DNA of 10,023 nt, taken from positions 1-10,023 of the forward strand of contig CADCPG010000020.1 of NCBI GenBank assembly GCA_902803255.1. Reading direction: 5' to 3'. The notes under the pieces were generated by a model. That model had not been told where the DNA came from and did not search any database. It saw only the letters and a program-made list of their open reading frames with translations. This DNA comes from an uncultured Ruminococcus sp. (lineage in GTDB: Bacteria > Bacillota > Clostridia > Oscillospirales > CAG-272). Of this stretch, positions 1 to 6,914 are shown one piece after another; positions within the stretch are counted from its first letter, which is position 1; each line of letters starts with the position of its first letter. Position numbers and translations under genes: made by a program.

Positions 1-159
1 AGCTGCGCCGTGACCCTTCCCGGAAGCGTGAGGGGGGAAGTCACCCGCGACGGGAGGATCCTGTTCCGCCGCGACGGAAGGATAAAAAAACAAAAAGCGA
101 TACACGACAAAGAAACCGAAAGGCAGGACGAACCCGAAGATGTACAGCATGAGAGATGA
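1..159 (+). CDS. 3' end of an upstream gene, possibly tilS (tRNA-Ile lysidine synthetase)
   Basis: Reading frame 1 is open from the window edge to a TGA at 157-159 and gives about 52 residues. It contains a short segment reading VTLPGSVRGEVTRDGRILF, followed by a charged, Lys/Glu/Asp-rich tail. A 'LPGG-x-R' strand followed by a 'dGr-l-f' strand is common near the end of TilS proteins, and tilS-hpt-ftsH is a classical gene order in Bacillota. That order is the main reason for the suggestion. The frame overlaps the hpt start by 20 bases, which suggests translational coupling. No catalytic motif lies in this fragment, so the identity is uncertain; that it is the coding end of some gene is more likely than the specific name. 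Confidence 0.45.
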   Translation, partial: SCAVTLPGSVRGEVTRDGRILFRRDGRIKKQKAIHDKETERQDEPEDVQHER

Positions 160-694
160 TATCGAACGGATCCTCGTATCCGAGAAGGAGATCGAAGAGA
201 CGGTGACGCGTATCGCGGCCGAGATAGACCGCGACTACGGCGAAAGCGGACGCTCGCTTCTGCTTCTCGCGATACTCAAAGGCTCGGTGGTCTTCATGGG
301 AGACCTCATGAAGAAGATTCGCCGGCCGGTCGAGATCGACTTCATGCGCGTATCCTCCTACTCGGGCACCGAGACGCGGGGCAAGGTCGACATACTCCTC
401 GACCTCCACCGCGACGACCTCGGCGGGGTCGACATACTGATCGTCGAGGACATAGTCGACAGCGGAAAGACACTCGCCTACCTTTCGAACTACCTTAAAT
501 TCAAGGGCGCGCACAGCGTGAAGTGCGCCACGATGCTCAACAAGCCGTCGAGACGGAAGGTGGCCTTCGAGCCCGACTACTCCGGTCTCGTCATCCCGGA
601 CTATTTCGTCGTCGGGTACGGCCTCGATTACAACGAAAAATACCGGACGCTTCCCTTCATAGGGATCCTGAAGCCGGAGATATATACCGACTGA
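140..694 (+). CDS. hpt: Hypoxanthine(-guanine) phosphoribosyltransferase
   Basis: A purine salvage enzyme that transfers phosphoribose from PRPP to hypoxanthine or guanine, giving IMP or GMP in the cytosol. The 184-residue length is normal for the family. Visible motifs are the LKGS loop at residues 46-49, the SSYSG flexible loop at 72-76, the PRPP-binding signature EDIVDSGKT at 103-111, the purine-contacting Lys in the MLNKPSRR stretch (about 135), and the C-terminal YFVVGYGLDYNEKYR block (155-169). Two starts are possible. ATG 140 has AGG-type bases about 12 nt upstream, while ATG 149 (MRDDIERILVS) fits the family's usual N-terminus better. The gene overlaps the preceding frame and lies 47 bases before ftsH, so the set is probably one operon. 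No promoter is visible just upstream. Confidence 0.95.
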   Translation: MYSMRDDIERILVSEKEIEETVTRIAAEIDRDYGESGRSLLLLAILKGSVVFMGDLMKKIRRPVEIDFMRVSSYSGTETRGKVDILLDLHRDDLGGVDILIVEDIVDSGKTLAYLSNYLKFKGAHSVKCATMLNKPSRRKVAFEPDYSGLVIPDYFVVGYGLDYNEKYRTLPFIGILKPEIYTD

Positions 695-741
695 GGCGGA
701 ATGCCTGTGCCGGAATGCAGAACTGAAAGGCTTCTTTTAAC

Positions 742-2937
742 ATGAACAAACGCTCTCACAGCAACCTGAAGGCGCTGATCGCGTACGTGGTGATCATCGG
801 ACTCATCATATTCGTTGTATCACGTATGTTCGGCTCGGGCCAGAAGGATACGCTCAAATACAGCGACGTCGTCACACTCTTTAAGGAGGAGAAGGTCGAA
901 TCGTTCGAGATCGACGACGACAACGTCCTGACAATGAAGCTGAAGGACCAGACCGCCAAGGTCGCCTACGAGCTCAAGGACGTCGACTACTTCAGGGAGG
1001 ACCTGGGCGAACTGATCAAGCAGCAGTACGCCGACGGGATCATCAAGGATTACGAATATGAGCCCTACCATCCCATCCCCTGGTGGGTGTCGGTACTTCC
1101 GTACGTGCTCATCGGCGTCATCTTCATCGTGCTTTACGTCGTGCTCCTCAACCAGGCCACCGGCCGCGGAGGCAAGATAAACAGCTTCGGCAAGGCCAGG
1201 GTCAAGACAGGACAGGACAGCAAGGAGAAGGTCACGTTCGATGATGTGGCCGGAGCCGAGGAGGAGAAAGAGGAACTGCGGGAGATCGTGGACTTCCTCA
1301 AGGACCCGAAGAAATACGCCGCGCTCGGCGCCAAGATCCCGCACGGCGTGCTGCTGATGGGCCCTCCGGGAACGGGTAAGACGCTCCTCGCGAAGGCCGT
1401 AGCCGGAGAGGCGGACGTACCCTTCCTCTCCATATCAGGTTCCGACTTCGTCGAGATGTACGTCGGCGTCGGCGCCTCGAGAGTGAGAGACCTCTTCGAG
1501 ACCGCCCGCAAGGCTCCGGCATCGATCGTCTTCATCGACGAGATCGACGCCGTCGGACGCCACCGCGGAGCCGGACTCGGCGGAGGGCACGACGAAAGAG
1601 AGCAGACGCTCAACCAGCTGCTCGTCGAGATGGACGGCTTCGGCGCACATGACGGCATCATCGTCATGGCAGCGACGAACCGCCCCGACATCCTCGACCC
1701 CGCCCTTCTCCGTCCCGGACGCTTCGACAGGCAGATAACGGTCAACTACCCCGACATCACAGGGCGCGAGGCGATACTCAAGGTCCACGCGAGAAACAAG
1801 AAATTCGAGGATTCGGTCGATTTCTCGGTCATAGCCAAGACGACCGCCGGCTTTACCGGCGCCGATCTCGCCAACCTGCTCAACGAGGCCGCCCTGCTGG
1901 CGGTCAGACGCGGCAAGACGCTCATCGGCATGGACGACATCGAGGACGCCTTCATGAAGGTCCTCGCCGGCCCGCAGAAGAAATCCACGAGACTCAGCGA
2001 GAAGGAAAAGCGCAACACCGCCTATCACGAGGCCGGACACGCGATCGTCGAGCACTTCCTGCCAACCTGCGACCCGGTACATTCGATATCCATCATACCC
2101 GCCGGACAGACTCTCGGCGTAACGATCTCGATCCCCACTCAGGACAGGTTCAGCGTATACCGTGAAGAACTTAACGAACGGATAGCCGGACTGCTCGGAG
2201 GCCGCGTCGCCGAGATGCTGACGTTCGGAGACTTCTCGGGCGGCGCGTCGAACGACATCAAACGCGCCACCGAGATCGCCCACCAGATGGTCACCACGCT
2301 CGGCATGTCGGATCTGCTCGGACCGATCAGATACGGCTCGAGCCACGGCGACGACATCTTCCTCGGCCGCGATTTCTCGACGACCCAGGACTACTCCGAC
2401 GAGACCGCCGCCAAGATCGACGCCGAGGTGCACAGGATAATCACATCAGCCTTCGACGTCGCGAAGAAAATACTCACAGAGCACGCCGACAAGCTGAAGT
2501 TCGTAGCCGAATATCTCGTCGGTCACGAGATGATGGACAGGGAGCAGTTCGAATTCGCGATGAACAATGACACCCCGACCGTCGCCGACCTCGAGAAGAT
2601 CGCCGAGGAGAAGAAGAACCGCAGCCGCGACGCCAACCGCGAGGAAGCCGAGAGGCTCGAGCGCATCGAACAGCGCCGCCGCGAAGAGGAGGCGAAGCGC
2701 ATGGCCGCCTTCGCCCCCGAAGACGCGGAGCACGGGGACGGCTCCGATACATCCGAAGGGCAGCCTGAAGAACAGTCCGAAGAACAGCCTGAGGGGCAGC
2801 CCGAAGGACAGCCTGAAGGACAGCCTGAAGAAACGGCGGATCCCGCCGGCGACGCAGGTGAGGCCGGCGGCGACGGTAGAGACAGCGGCGCGGACGCTCC
2901 GGACGGAGACGGCGACAGCGACGGCGAAAAGCACTGA
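742..2937 (+). CDS. ftsH: ATP-dependent zinc metalloprotease FtsH
   Basis: A membrane-bound hexameric AAA+ protease that extracts and degrades membrane and regulatory proteins. Order along the 731 residues: TM1 (about 11-29), an extracytoplasmic domain (about 31-112), TM2 (about 115-137), the AAA+ module with Walker A GPPGTGKT (207-214), pore-loop FVEM (236-239), Walker B VFIDEID (263-269) and the second region of homology with arginine fingers near R324 and R327, then the M41 peptidase with HEAGH (429-433) and third zinc ligand D505. All key residues are present, so it should be active. The start is supported by GAAAGG at 725-730. The tail (about 655-731) is longer than usual, acidic and low-complexity, with six 4-residue repeats at 672-695. 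It lies downstream of hpt, as in many Bacillota, and no clear intrinsic terminator follows it. Confidence 0.98.
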   Translation: MNKRSHSNLKALIAYVVIIGLIIFVVSRMFGSGQKDTLKYSDVVTLFKEEKVESFEIDDDNVLTMKLKDQTAKVAYELKDVDYFREDLGELIKQQYADGIIKDYEYEPYHPIPWWVSVLPYVLIGVIFIVLYVVLLNQATGRGGKINSFGKARVKTGQDSKEKVTFDDVAGAEEEKEELREIVDFLKDPKKYAALGAKIPHGVLLMGPPGTGKTLLAKAVAGEADVPFLSISGSDFVEMYVGVGASRVRDLFETARKAPASIVFIDEIDAVGRHRGAGLGGGHDEREQTLNQLLVEMDGFGAHDGIIVMAATNRPDILDPALLRPGRFDRQITVNYPDITGREAILKVHARNKKFEDSVDFSVIAKTTAGFTGADLANLLNEAALLAVRRGKTLIGMDDIEDAFMKVLAGPQKKSTRLSEKEKRNTAYHEAGHAIVEHFLPTCDPVHSISIIPAGQTLGVTISIPTQDRFSVYREELNERIAGLLGGRVAEMLTFGDFSGGASNDIKRATEIAHQMVTTLGMSDLLGPIRYGSSHGDDIFLGRDFSTTQDYSDETAAKIDAEVHRIITSAFDVAKKILTEHADKLKFVAEYLVGHEMMDREQFEFAMNNDTPTVADLEKIAEEKKNRSRDANREEAERLERIEQRRREEEAKRMAAFAPEDAEHGDGSDTSEGQPEEQSEEQPEGQPEGQPEGQPEETADPAGDAGEAGGDGRDSGADAPDGDGDSDGEKH
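2755..2826 (+). repeat. Six tandem 12-bp units inside the ftsH tail
   Basis: Six consecutive 12-bp units close to GAAGGACAGCCT lie head to tail. They differ mainly in the GG/AA/GGG choice and in a third-position C/T. They encode EGQP, EEQS, EEQP, EGQP, EGQP, EGQP at FtsH residues 672-695. Units five and six are identical, which points to recent duplication. Because the unit is a multiple of three, copy-number change would alter tail length without a frameshift. Confidence 0.9.
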
Positions 2938-3036
2938 TCACCGCCCCGGGACGGCGTGAAGGCTGCCTGTCGGACGGCGTACCGGCAACAAAAATGCACT
3001 TTTCGGGCCCGCGTGTCAAAAAACAGATGTTTTCTC

Positions 3037-3065
3037 TTGACAACGGCGCCCGGGTGATGTATAAT
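3037..3065 (+). promoter_or_regulatory. Consensus sigma-A promoter of rpsU
   Basis: A perfect TTGACA (3037-3042) and a perfect TATAAT (3060-3065) are separated by 17 bases. Transcription should begin near 3072, giving a leader of about 45 bases before the S21 start codon. Both boxes match consensus exactly, so high constitutive expression is expected, as suits a ribosomal protein gene. Confidence 0.92.
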
Positions 3066-3100
3066 ATACCGACGTATGATAATGTGCTTCGCGGCACTTC

Positions 3101-3110
3101 GAGGGGAGGG
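3101..3110 (+). promoter_or_regulatory. Ribosome binding site that fixes the rpsU start
   Basis: GAGGGGAGGG ends six bases before ATG 3117. The same frame is open back to an ATG at 2994, but that would run through the promoter. This site and the normal S21 N-terminus place the start at 3117. Confidence 0.85.
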
Positions 3111-3116
3111 AAAAAA

Positions 3117-3293
3117 ATGGCAGAAGTCAAGGTCAGAGAAGGCGAATCGCTGGACAGCGCTCTCCGTCGCTTCAAGAGATCCTGCGCCCGCTCCGCGGTG
3201 CTGGCAGAGCTCCGCAAAAGAGAGCACTACGAGAAACCCAGCGTAAAGCGCAAGAAGAAATCCGAAGCCGCCAGAAAGCGGAAATACAAATAA
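3117..3293 (+). CDS. rpsU: 30S ribosomal protein S21
   Basis: A 58-residue basic protein of the small ribosomal subunit, which acts near the anti-Shine-Dalgarno region of 16S rRNA during initiation. The N-terminal half (MAEVKVREGESLDSALRRFK) and the REHYEKPSVKRKKK stretch are typical of S21, and the Lys/Arg-rich end (KKKSEAARKRKYK) and length also match. The gene is monocistronic by layout, with its own consensus promoter at 3037-3065 and an intrinsic terminator at 3353-3389. A small GTGC/GCAC hairpin (3084-3097) lies three bases ahead of the ribosome binding site. It could tune translation but is too short to claim as a regulator. Confidence 0.97.
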   Translation: MAEVKVREGESLDSALRRFKRSCARSAVLAELRKREHYEKPSVKRKKKSEAARKRKYK

Positions 3294-3318
3294 TCCACAG
3301 AGGATCTAATTTCAGACA

Positions 3319-3341
3319 CGGGACATGAGGCTCTCATCCCG
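3319..3341 (+). other. Small hairpin in the rpsU 3' untranslated region
   Basis: CGGG (3319-3322) pairs with CCCG (3338-3341) and ATGAG (3325-3329) with CTCAT (3333-3337). A two-base bulge (3323-3324) and a three-base loop complete the structure. There is no following T-tract, so it is not a terminator by itself. It sits 11 bases ahead of the terminator stem and may stabilise the 3' end of the transcript. Confidence 0.5.
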
Positions 3342-3352
3342 CGAAATGAAGC

Positions 3353-3389
3353 CGGCGCCGGAAGTCGTTCTTTCCGGCGCCGTTTTCTT
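3353..3389 (+). terminator. Rho-independent terminator after rpsU
   Basis: An 11-bp perfect stem pairs CGGCGCCGGAA (3353-3363) with TTCCGGCGCCG (3372-3382). It closes an 8-base loop and is followed directly by TTTTCTT (3383-3389). It is strong and correctly placed 60 bases after the rpsU stop codon. Confidence 0.93.
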
Positions 3390-3668
3390 GAGAGAGGACG
3401 TTTTCCCGTATCGCGCCTCTCCCGGCCTTCTTTCGACCGGCTCCTCACTTCCCCCGCCGGATCGCCGCCTGCGCCGGAGGAGATGAAAAAGAGCCTCACT
3501 GACAACGACATGGAAAAGAAAACAAAAAAGACCGCGCGCAAAAAAAAGAGCGCCGCCTCCCCTTCCGCTTCCCGCAAAACACCTGCCGACACTCGCAGGG
3601 CTTCCGCGGCCGGGACAGCGTGCGCTACCCGAACCGAATCTATATTAACCAGCAAGGACAGAAAAGAA
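3390..3668 (+). other. Leader region ahead of pduL with an in-frame lysine-rich extension
   Basis: No gene, riboswitch or convincing promoter is recognised here. Two things stand out. A hairpin pairs GAGAGG (3392-3397) with CCTCTC (3416-3421), with no T-tract. From ATG 3483 the pduL frame is open for 62 codons upstream of the preferred start, encoding a Lys/Ala/Ser/Thr-rich, disordered-looking segment (for example MEKKTKKTARKKKSAA). A GGAGG lies only two bases before ATG 3483, which is too close for a good initiation site. The segment may be an untranslated leader or a real N-terminal extension. Confidence 0.5.
3654..3658 (+). promoter_or_regulatory. Ribosome binding site favouring the inner pduL start
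   Basis: AAGGA ends ten bases before ATG 3669. Together with the start of family similarity at that codon, it favours 3669 over ATG 3483, whose GGAGG is only two bases away. Confidence 0.55.
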
Positions 3669-4241
3669 ATGGAAAACAAATTCATCGTCGAAACCTCAGC
3701 AAGACACATCCACCTCACCGCCGAAGCCGTCGAGATCCTCTACGGCAAGGGAGCCGAACTCATAGTCAAGAAGATGCTCAGCCAGCCCGGCCAGTTCGCC
3801 TGCGCGAACGAGAAGATCCTTCTCACCGGCCCCAAGGGCAGCCTCGCGGTATCCGTGCTCGGGCCTATCCGTTCCGCCAACCAGGTGGAACTCTCGTTCA
3901 CCGACGCCAGAGCGCTGGGAATCGTTCCTCCGGTCCGCGAGAGCGGCGACGTCGCCGGGACTCCCGGAATCAAACTCACCGGCCCCGCCGGAGAGCTCGA
4001 GATCTCAGAGGGCTGCATCGTCGCCAAGCGCCACATCCACATGACCCCCGCCGACGCCGAGGCTTTCGGAGTCGCCGACAAACAGATCGTCAGCGTAAAG
4101 CTCGACACTCCGCGTCCTCTCGTCTTCGGAGACGTCGTAGTCCGCGTCAGCCCGAAATTCGCGCTCGCTATGCACATCGACACCGATGAATGCAACGCAG
4201 CGGCGGCCTTCGGGACCGTGTACGGCGAGATAGTAAAGTAA
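3669..4241 (+). CDS. pduL: PduL-type phosphate acyltransferase (phosphotransacylase)
   Basis: Interconverts an acyl-CoA (acetyl- or propanoyl-CoA) and the acyl phosphate, linking CoA thioesters to substrate-level ATP synthesis through an acyl kinase. From ATG 3669 it has 190 residues, the usual size of the catalytic part. The two beta-barrel halves each carry the signature: ARHIHL with H13 and H15, and KRHIHM with H122 and H124. E74 (QVELS) and H169 (MHIDTDE) fit the other zinc ligands known in the family, and R90 in PPVRESGD fits the phosphate-binding Arg. LSQPGQFA (38-45) and SGDVAGTPG (92-100) are also characteristic. No microcompartment shell or acyl kinase gene is nearby, so a cytosolic role replacing Pta is likely. 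A 62-codon in-frame upstream extension from 3483 is possible. The substrate cannot be told from sequence. Confidence 0.93.
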   Translation: MENKFIVETSARHIHLTAEAVEILYGKGAELIVKKMLSQPGQFACANEKILLTGPKGSLAVSVLGPIRSANQVELSFTDARALGIVPPVRESGDVAGTPGIKLTGPAGELEISEGCIVAKRHIHMTPADAEAFGVADKQIVSVKLDTPRPLVFGDVVVRVSPKFALAMHIDTDECNAAAAFGTVYGEIVK

Positions 4242-4248
4242 AAAACAG

Positions 4249-4266
4249 CCGTCTTCCGAAAGACGG
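4249..4266 (+). other. Intercistronic hairpin just upstream of a ribosome binding site
   Basis: CCGTCTT (4249-4255) pairs perfectly with AAGACGG (4260-4266) around a CCGA loop. It lies eight bases after the pduL stop and four bases before AGGAGG (4271-4276). The bases that follow are TAAA, so it is not a + strand terminator. On the minus strand it would be followed by a T-run, but no minus-strand gene ends here. It may be an mRNA-stability or translation-spacing element. Confidence 0.6.
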
Positions 4267-4284
4267 TAAAAGGAGGAATCATAA

Positions 4285-5289
4285 ATGAAAAGAACACTGG
4301 TCAGCGTACTCATCGCTCTTATCGCCGTGTTTTCATCAGCCGCACTGACGCTCACCGCCTCGGCCGCGCTCGTTCCTACCGACTATTCAGCCTTCGGTCA
4401 GCAGACGCTCGATGTTCCGTCGGGCGGCCCCGCCGCCGTACCGGACGGAAAGATCGACAGCGGAGAATACGCCGCGGTACTCACTTTCGACGACTCCACC
4501 CCCGGCATCTCAAAGAGCGCCGACACCTTCACAGCCTATCCGGCCTCGGTAAGAGTCGGGATCACGCTCGACAGCGAATTCCTCTGGCTCGGCATCGAAG
4601 TCAACGAGCCCAATTACAAATACAGGATCAAATCGACGAACACAGCCGGATCGTATATGGCTTTCTCGATGGGATTCAACATGGGAGGCAAATTCTATCA
4701 GTGCATGGACCGCAACACGCTGACCCTGTCGGTCTGCGATGACGGTTCTCTCTTCAAGGCCAATTCCGTCCTTATCTACGACGAAGCCGGCAAGTTCACA
4801 ACGACCTACCACGCCGATGTATACAAGGAAGCCGTAGCCGTACGCGACGACACCGCCGGCAGGACGGTATACGAAGTCAAGCTCGACCGCAAGCTCCTCG
4901 CCGGATACAACTCGGCCGAGAACATCGGCGAAGTGTGCTACCTGCACTTCATCAACATGACATACGATGCCTCGGGAGCGAAGGCGGAATACAGATACCG
5001 CTGCATACTCTCGAATGACGCCAAGGCTCAGATCACGGCCCAGGACGGATGGGTTGCCTCTTTCGCCCCCGAACTGCTGAGATTCTCCGCCGCGGCTGAA
5101 GCCACTACAGCCGCCGAGGTCACCACCCTGCCCGCAGCCACGACCGCTCCCGAAGCAACGTCGGCTCCCGGGCAGAACACCGAGCCCAGCGGAAACACCG
5201 GTGACGGCACATTCATCTGGATCGCCGCCGCATGCGCCGCGGCAGCCGTTGCCACAGCTGTCATCGTAACAAGGCGCAGATATCAGTGA
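4285..5289 (+). CDS. Secreted, membrane-anchored protein with a CBM9/DOMON-like beta domain
   Basis: Function not recognised. The 334-residue protein has a Sec signal peptide (KR, hydrophobic core 5-21, likely cleavage after ASA at 26-28), then a beta-rich ectodomain (about 50-265). That domain opens with PDGKIDSGEYA (53-63) and contains FLWLGIEV (99-106); this pattern resembles carbohydrate-binding modules of the CBM9/DOMON fold that follow 'DGkiD-x-x-EY'. A Thr/Ala/Pro-rich linker (about 268-307) leads to a C-terminal membrane helix (309-328) followed by RRR, which leaves the ectodomain outside the cell. There is no LPXTG sorting motif. The start is fixed by AGGAGG at 4271-4276. It is 43 bases downstream of pduL and may share its transcript, ending at the terminator near 5322. 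A role in binding glycans or haem-like ligands at the surface is only an inference from fold resemblance. Confidence 0.8.
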   Translation: MKRTLVSVLIALIAVFSSAALTLTASAALVPTDYSAFGQQTLDVPSGGPAAVPDGKIDSGEYAAVLTFDDSTPGISKSADTFTAYPASVRVGITLDSEFLWLGIEVNEPNYKYRIKSTNTAGSYMAFSMGFNMGGKFYQCMDRNTLTLSVCDDGSLFKANSVLIYDEAGKFTTTYHADVYKEAVAVRDDTAGRTVYEVKLDRKLLAGYNSAENIGEVCYLHFINMTYDASGAKAEYRYRCILSNDAKAQITAQDGWVASFAPELLRFSAAAEATTAAEVTTLPAATTAPEATSAPGQNTEPSGNTGDGTFIWIAAACAAAAVATAVIVTRRRYQ

Positions 5290-5321
5290 TCGCATCAGTA
5301 ACCTGACAACTGCAACTGACA

Positions 5322-5361
5322 GGGGCAGCCGACATGATCGGCTGCCCCCTGCTGTTTTCTT
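5322..5361 (+). terminator. Rho-independent terminator after the surface-protein gene
   Basis: GGGGCAGCCGA (5322-5332) pairs with TCGGCTGCCCC (5338-5348) around a five-base loop. TTTTCTT (5355-5361) follows. The six bases between stem and T-tract can be partly absorbed by extending the stem with one bulged C. It begins 33 bases after the stop at 5289 and insulates the + strand operon from the convergent sulfatase gene. Confidence 0.85.
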
Positions 5362-5413
5362 GTGTCCGTGAGCCCTGTCCCGGGCGTCGGTGCCCGTGAC
5401 GAACGGCTTTTCC

Positions 5414-6871
5414 CTATTCCTGTTTTTCGAACCTCTGAAGGTCGATGGAGTACCCTTCGGGTATCCTCGCGCGTTCCTCGTCAGTCCTGGCGAAATGATC
5501 CATGCGCGCGACGCCGAAGCGGTGAAGCTTCTTCCCCTTTCCCGGCTTATCCGCGCCGGGAGCCTTCGGCGGGCTCACAGTGACGTCGGATGCGACGTGG
5601 GCGTCGAGCAGCTCCTTCATCCGCGCGATCCTCGGGACCGACGGGTCGTATCTGTCGAAGCGCTCGGGGGTACTGTCGAAATAGGCGTATCTGCCCGTCG
5701 CGGCGTCGAAAATGAGTTTGTCGCCGTCGCCCGCGATCATCCACGTGCCGGTCTTTCCCCAGCCGTACTGCGAATAGACGAACTCACGGCCGCCGCTGCA
5801 ATCAAGGATGTTCCGCCCGTCGAAGAGCGACGGATCGTACGGGACTCCGGCCCAGTCGAGCAGCGTGGGGGCAAGATCGACGAGAGATACGGCGTCGCGG
5901 CGTCGGCAGCCCTCCCTTCCCGGCACCTTTATCATGAGCGGGATCCGGCTCGCGCAGCTCATCATCGTGCGCTTTCCCATGTTGTAGTAGTCGCCGAGGC
6001 ACTCGCCGTGGTCGGAGGTGAAGACGATCAGGGTGTCGTCGTACATCCCCTTCCTCTTCAGCGCGTCGACGATCCTTCCCGCGTGATAATCGACGAAAGA
6101 CAGGCAGGCGTAGTAGAAGTTCTTCAGCCGCAGAAGGTCGAGACGCGACAGGTCGAGCGCCTCGCCCGAGAGGTTCGGGTCGAGGAGATATTTCAGCTGC
6201 GGCGTCTCGGGCGGGATGAAGGGACCCGGCAGGTCGTCGCGACGGAAGAGCTTGTTCCACGGCGCCGGCGGGCAGAAGGGCGGATGGGGATGGATGAACG
6301 ACGACATGAGGAAGACGGGCTTCGACGGGTCGCACCGCTCGATGTACTCGACCGACCGGTCGCCTACCCAGGCGGTCGGATGGTACTCGGCCGGCAGCTG
6401 CGATATCTGCGGGACGTAATACATCTCGCTGCGGTGTCCGTTGTAGTCGAAGACGTTCCGGTAGGGCGACGACATGATGAAATTCGTATAGTCGTCCCCG
6501 GGGTTCGACATCTCCTCCTGAGTTTTTCTGTGCGCGAATCCGAGCGGACCGTAGCTGTCCCAGACATAGTGCATCTTGCCCACCTGATACGAGTCGTATC
6601 CCGCTTCGGTGAGCATGGAGTAGAATCCCTTTCCGTTCCAGGCCTTCGCCTTGTTGTTCGTGGCGTTGCCGGTGCTGACGCAGTATCTGCCCGACATCAT
6701 GCAGAGCCTCGCGGGCACGCAGACGGGCGACGGCGTGACCGCCCTCTCGAAGATCTCCGACCCGTCAGCGAGCCTGTCGAGCGCCGGGGTCTGCGCGTAT
6801 TCGCAGCCGTATGCGCCGAGCGCGTCGGCGCGGCACTGGTCCGTCATTATGATGAGTATGTGTTTCGGCAT
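5414..6871 (-). CDS. Cysteine-type S1 family sulfatase, cytoplasmic
   Basis: Hydrolyses a sulfate ester, probably on a carbohydrate. The 485-residue protein opens with HILIIMTDQCRADALGAYG (D11/Q12 at the metal site) and carries the sulfatase signature C51-V-P-A-R55 followed by SGRY. C51 should be converted to formylglycine. Further active-site blocks are GKMHY (98-102), IHPHPPF (193-199), SDHGE with D287/H288 (286-290) and GKR (299-301). There is no signal peptide or membrane helix, so it should act in the cytosol and be matured there; in an anaerobe the radical-SAM enzyme anSME would do this, but none is encoded here. AGGGGGC lies about six bases before the ATG. It is 43 bases downstream of the hydrolase gene on the same strand, so they probably form an operon. 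No clear terminator is seen on its own strand. The exact substrate is unknown. Confidence 0.93.
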   Translation of the reverse strand: MPKHILIIMTDQCRADALGAYGCEYAQTPALDRLADGSEIFERAVTPSPVCVPARLCMMSGRYCVSTGNATNNKAKAWNGKGFYSMLTEAGYDSYQVGKMHYVWDSYGPLGFAHRKTQEEMSNPGDDYTNFIMSSPYRNVFDYNGHRSEMYYVPQISQLPAEYHPTAWVGDRSVEYIERCDPSKPVFLMSSFIHPHPPFCPPAPWNKLFRRDDLPGPFIPPETPQLKYLLDPNLSGEALDLSRLDLLRLKNFYYACLSFVDYHAGRIVDALKRKGMYDDTLIVFTSDHGECLGDYYNMGKRTMMSCASRIPLMIKVPGREGCRRRDAVSLVDLAPTLLDWAGVPYDPSLFDGRNILDCSGGREFVYSQYGWGKTGTWMIAGDGDKLIFDAATGRYAYFDSTPERFDRYDPSVPRIARMKELLDAHVASDVTVSPPKAPGADKPGKGKKLHRFGVARMDHFARTDEERARIPEGYSIDLQRFEKQE

Positions 6872-6914
6872 GATGTGCCCCCTTATCGCATATTAAACTG
6901 ATTTTTTCGGGCGG

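Noticed and set aside
1435..2433. A 332-codon minus-strand open frame inside ftsH
   Set aside because: It is complementary to the conserved AAA+ and peptidase coding region and is a codon-bias shadow.
2949..2980. Direct repeat GGACGGCGT at 2949-2957 and 2972-2980 after ftsH
   Set aside because: Only nine bases in GC-rich DNA, with no partner element, hairpin or T-tract. Chance is the simpler explanation.
2994..3116. Upstream in-frame extension of rpsU from ATG 2994
   Set aside because: It would be translated through the consensus promoter and ribosome binding site, and S21 proteins start at the MAEVKVREGE position.
3388..3414. Possible promoter for pduL (TTGAGA with TATCGC)
   Set aside because: The spacer is only 15 bases, the -10 match is poor, and the sequence overlaps the rpsU terminator T-tract.
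4249..4266. Terminator between pduL and the surface-protein gene
   Set aside because: The stem is followed by TAAA rather than a T-run on the + strand, so it is listed only as a hairpin.
5390..6901. A 503-codon open frame on the + strand covering the whole sulfatase gene
   Set aside because: It is antisense to a gene with an intact sulfatase active site. Its translation is rich in Arg, Val and Glu with no motif, as expected from GC-rich codon bias on the opposite strand.
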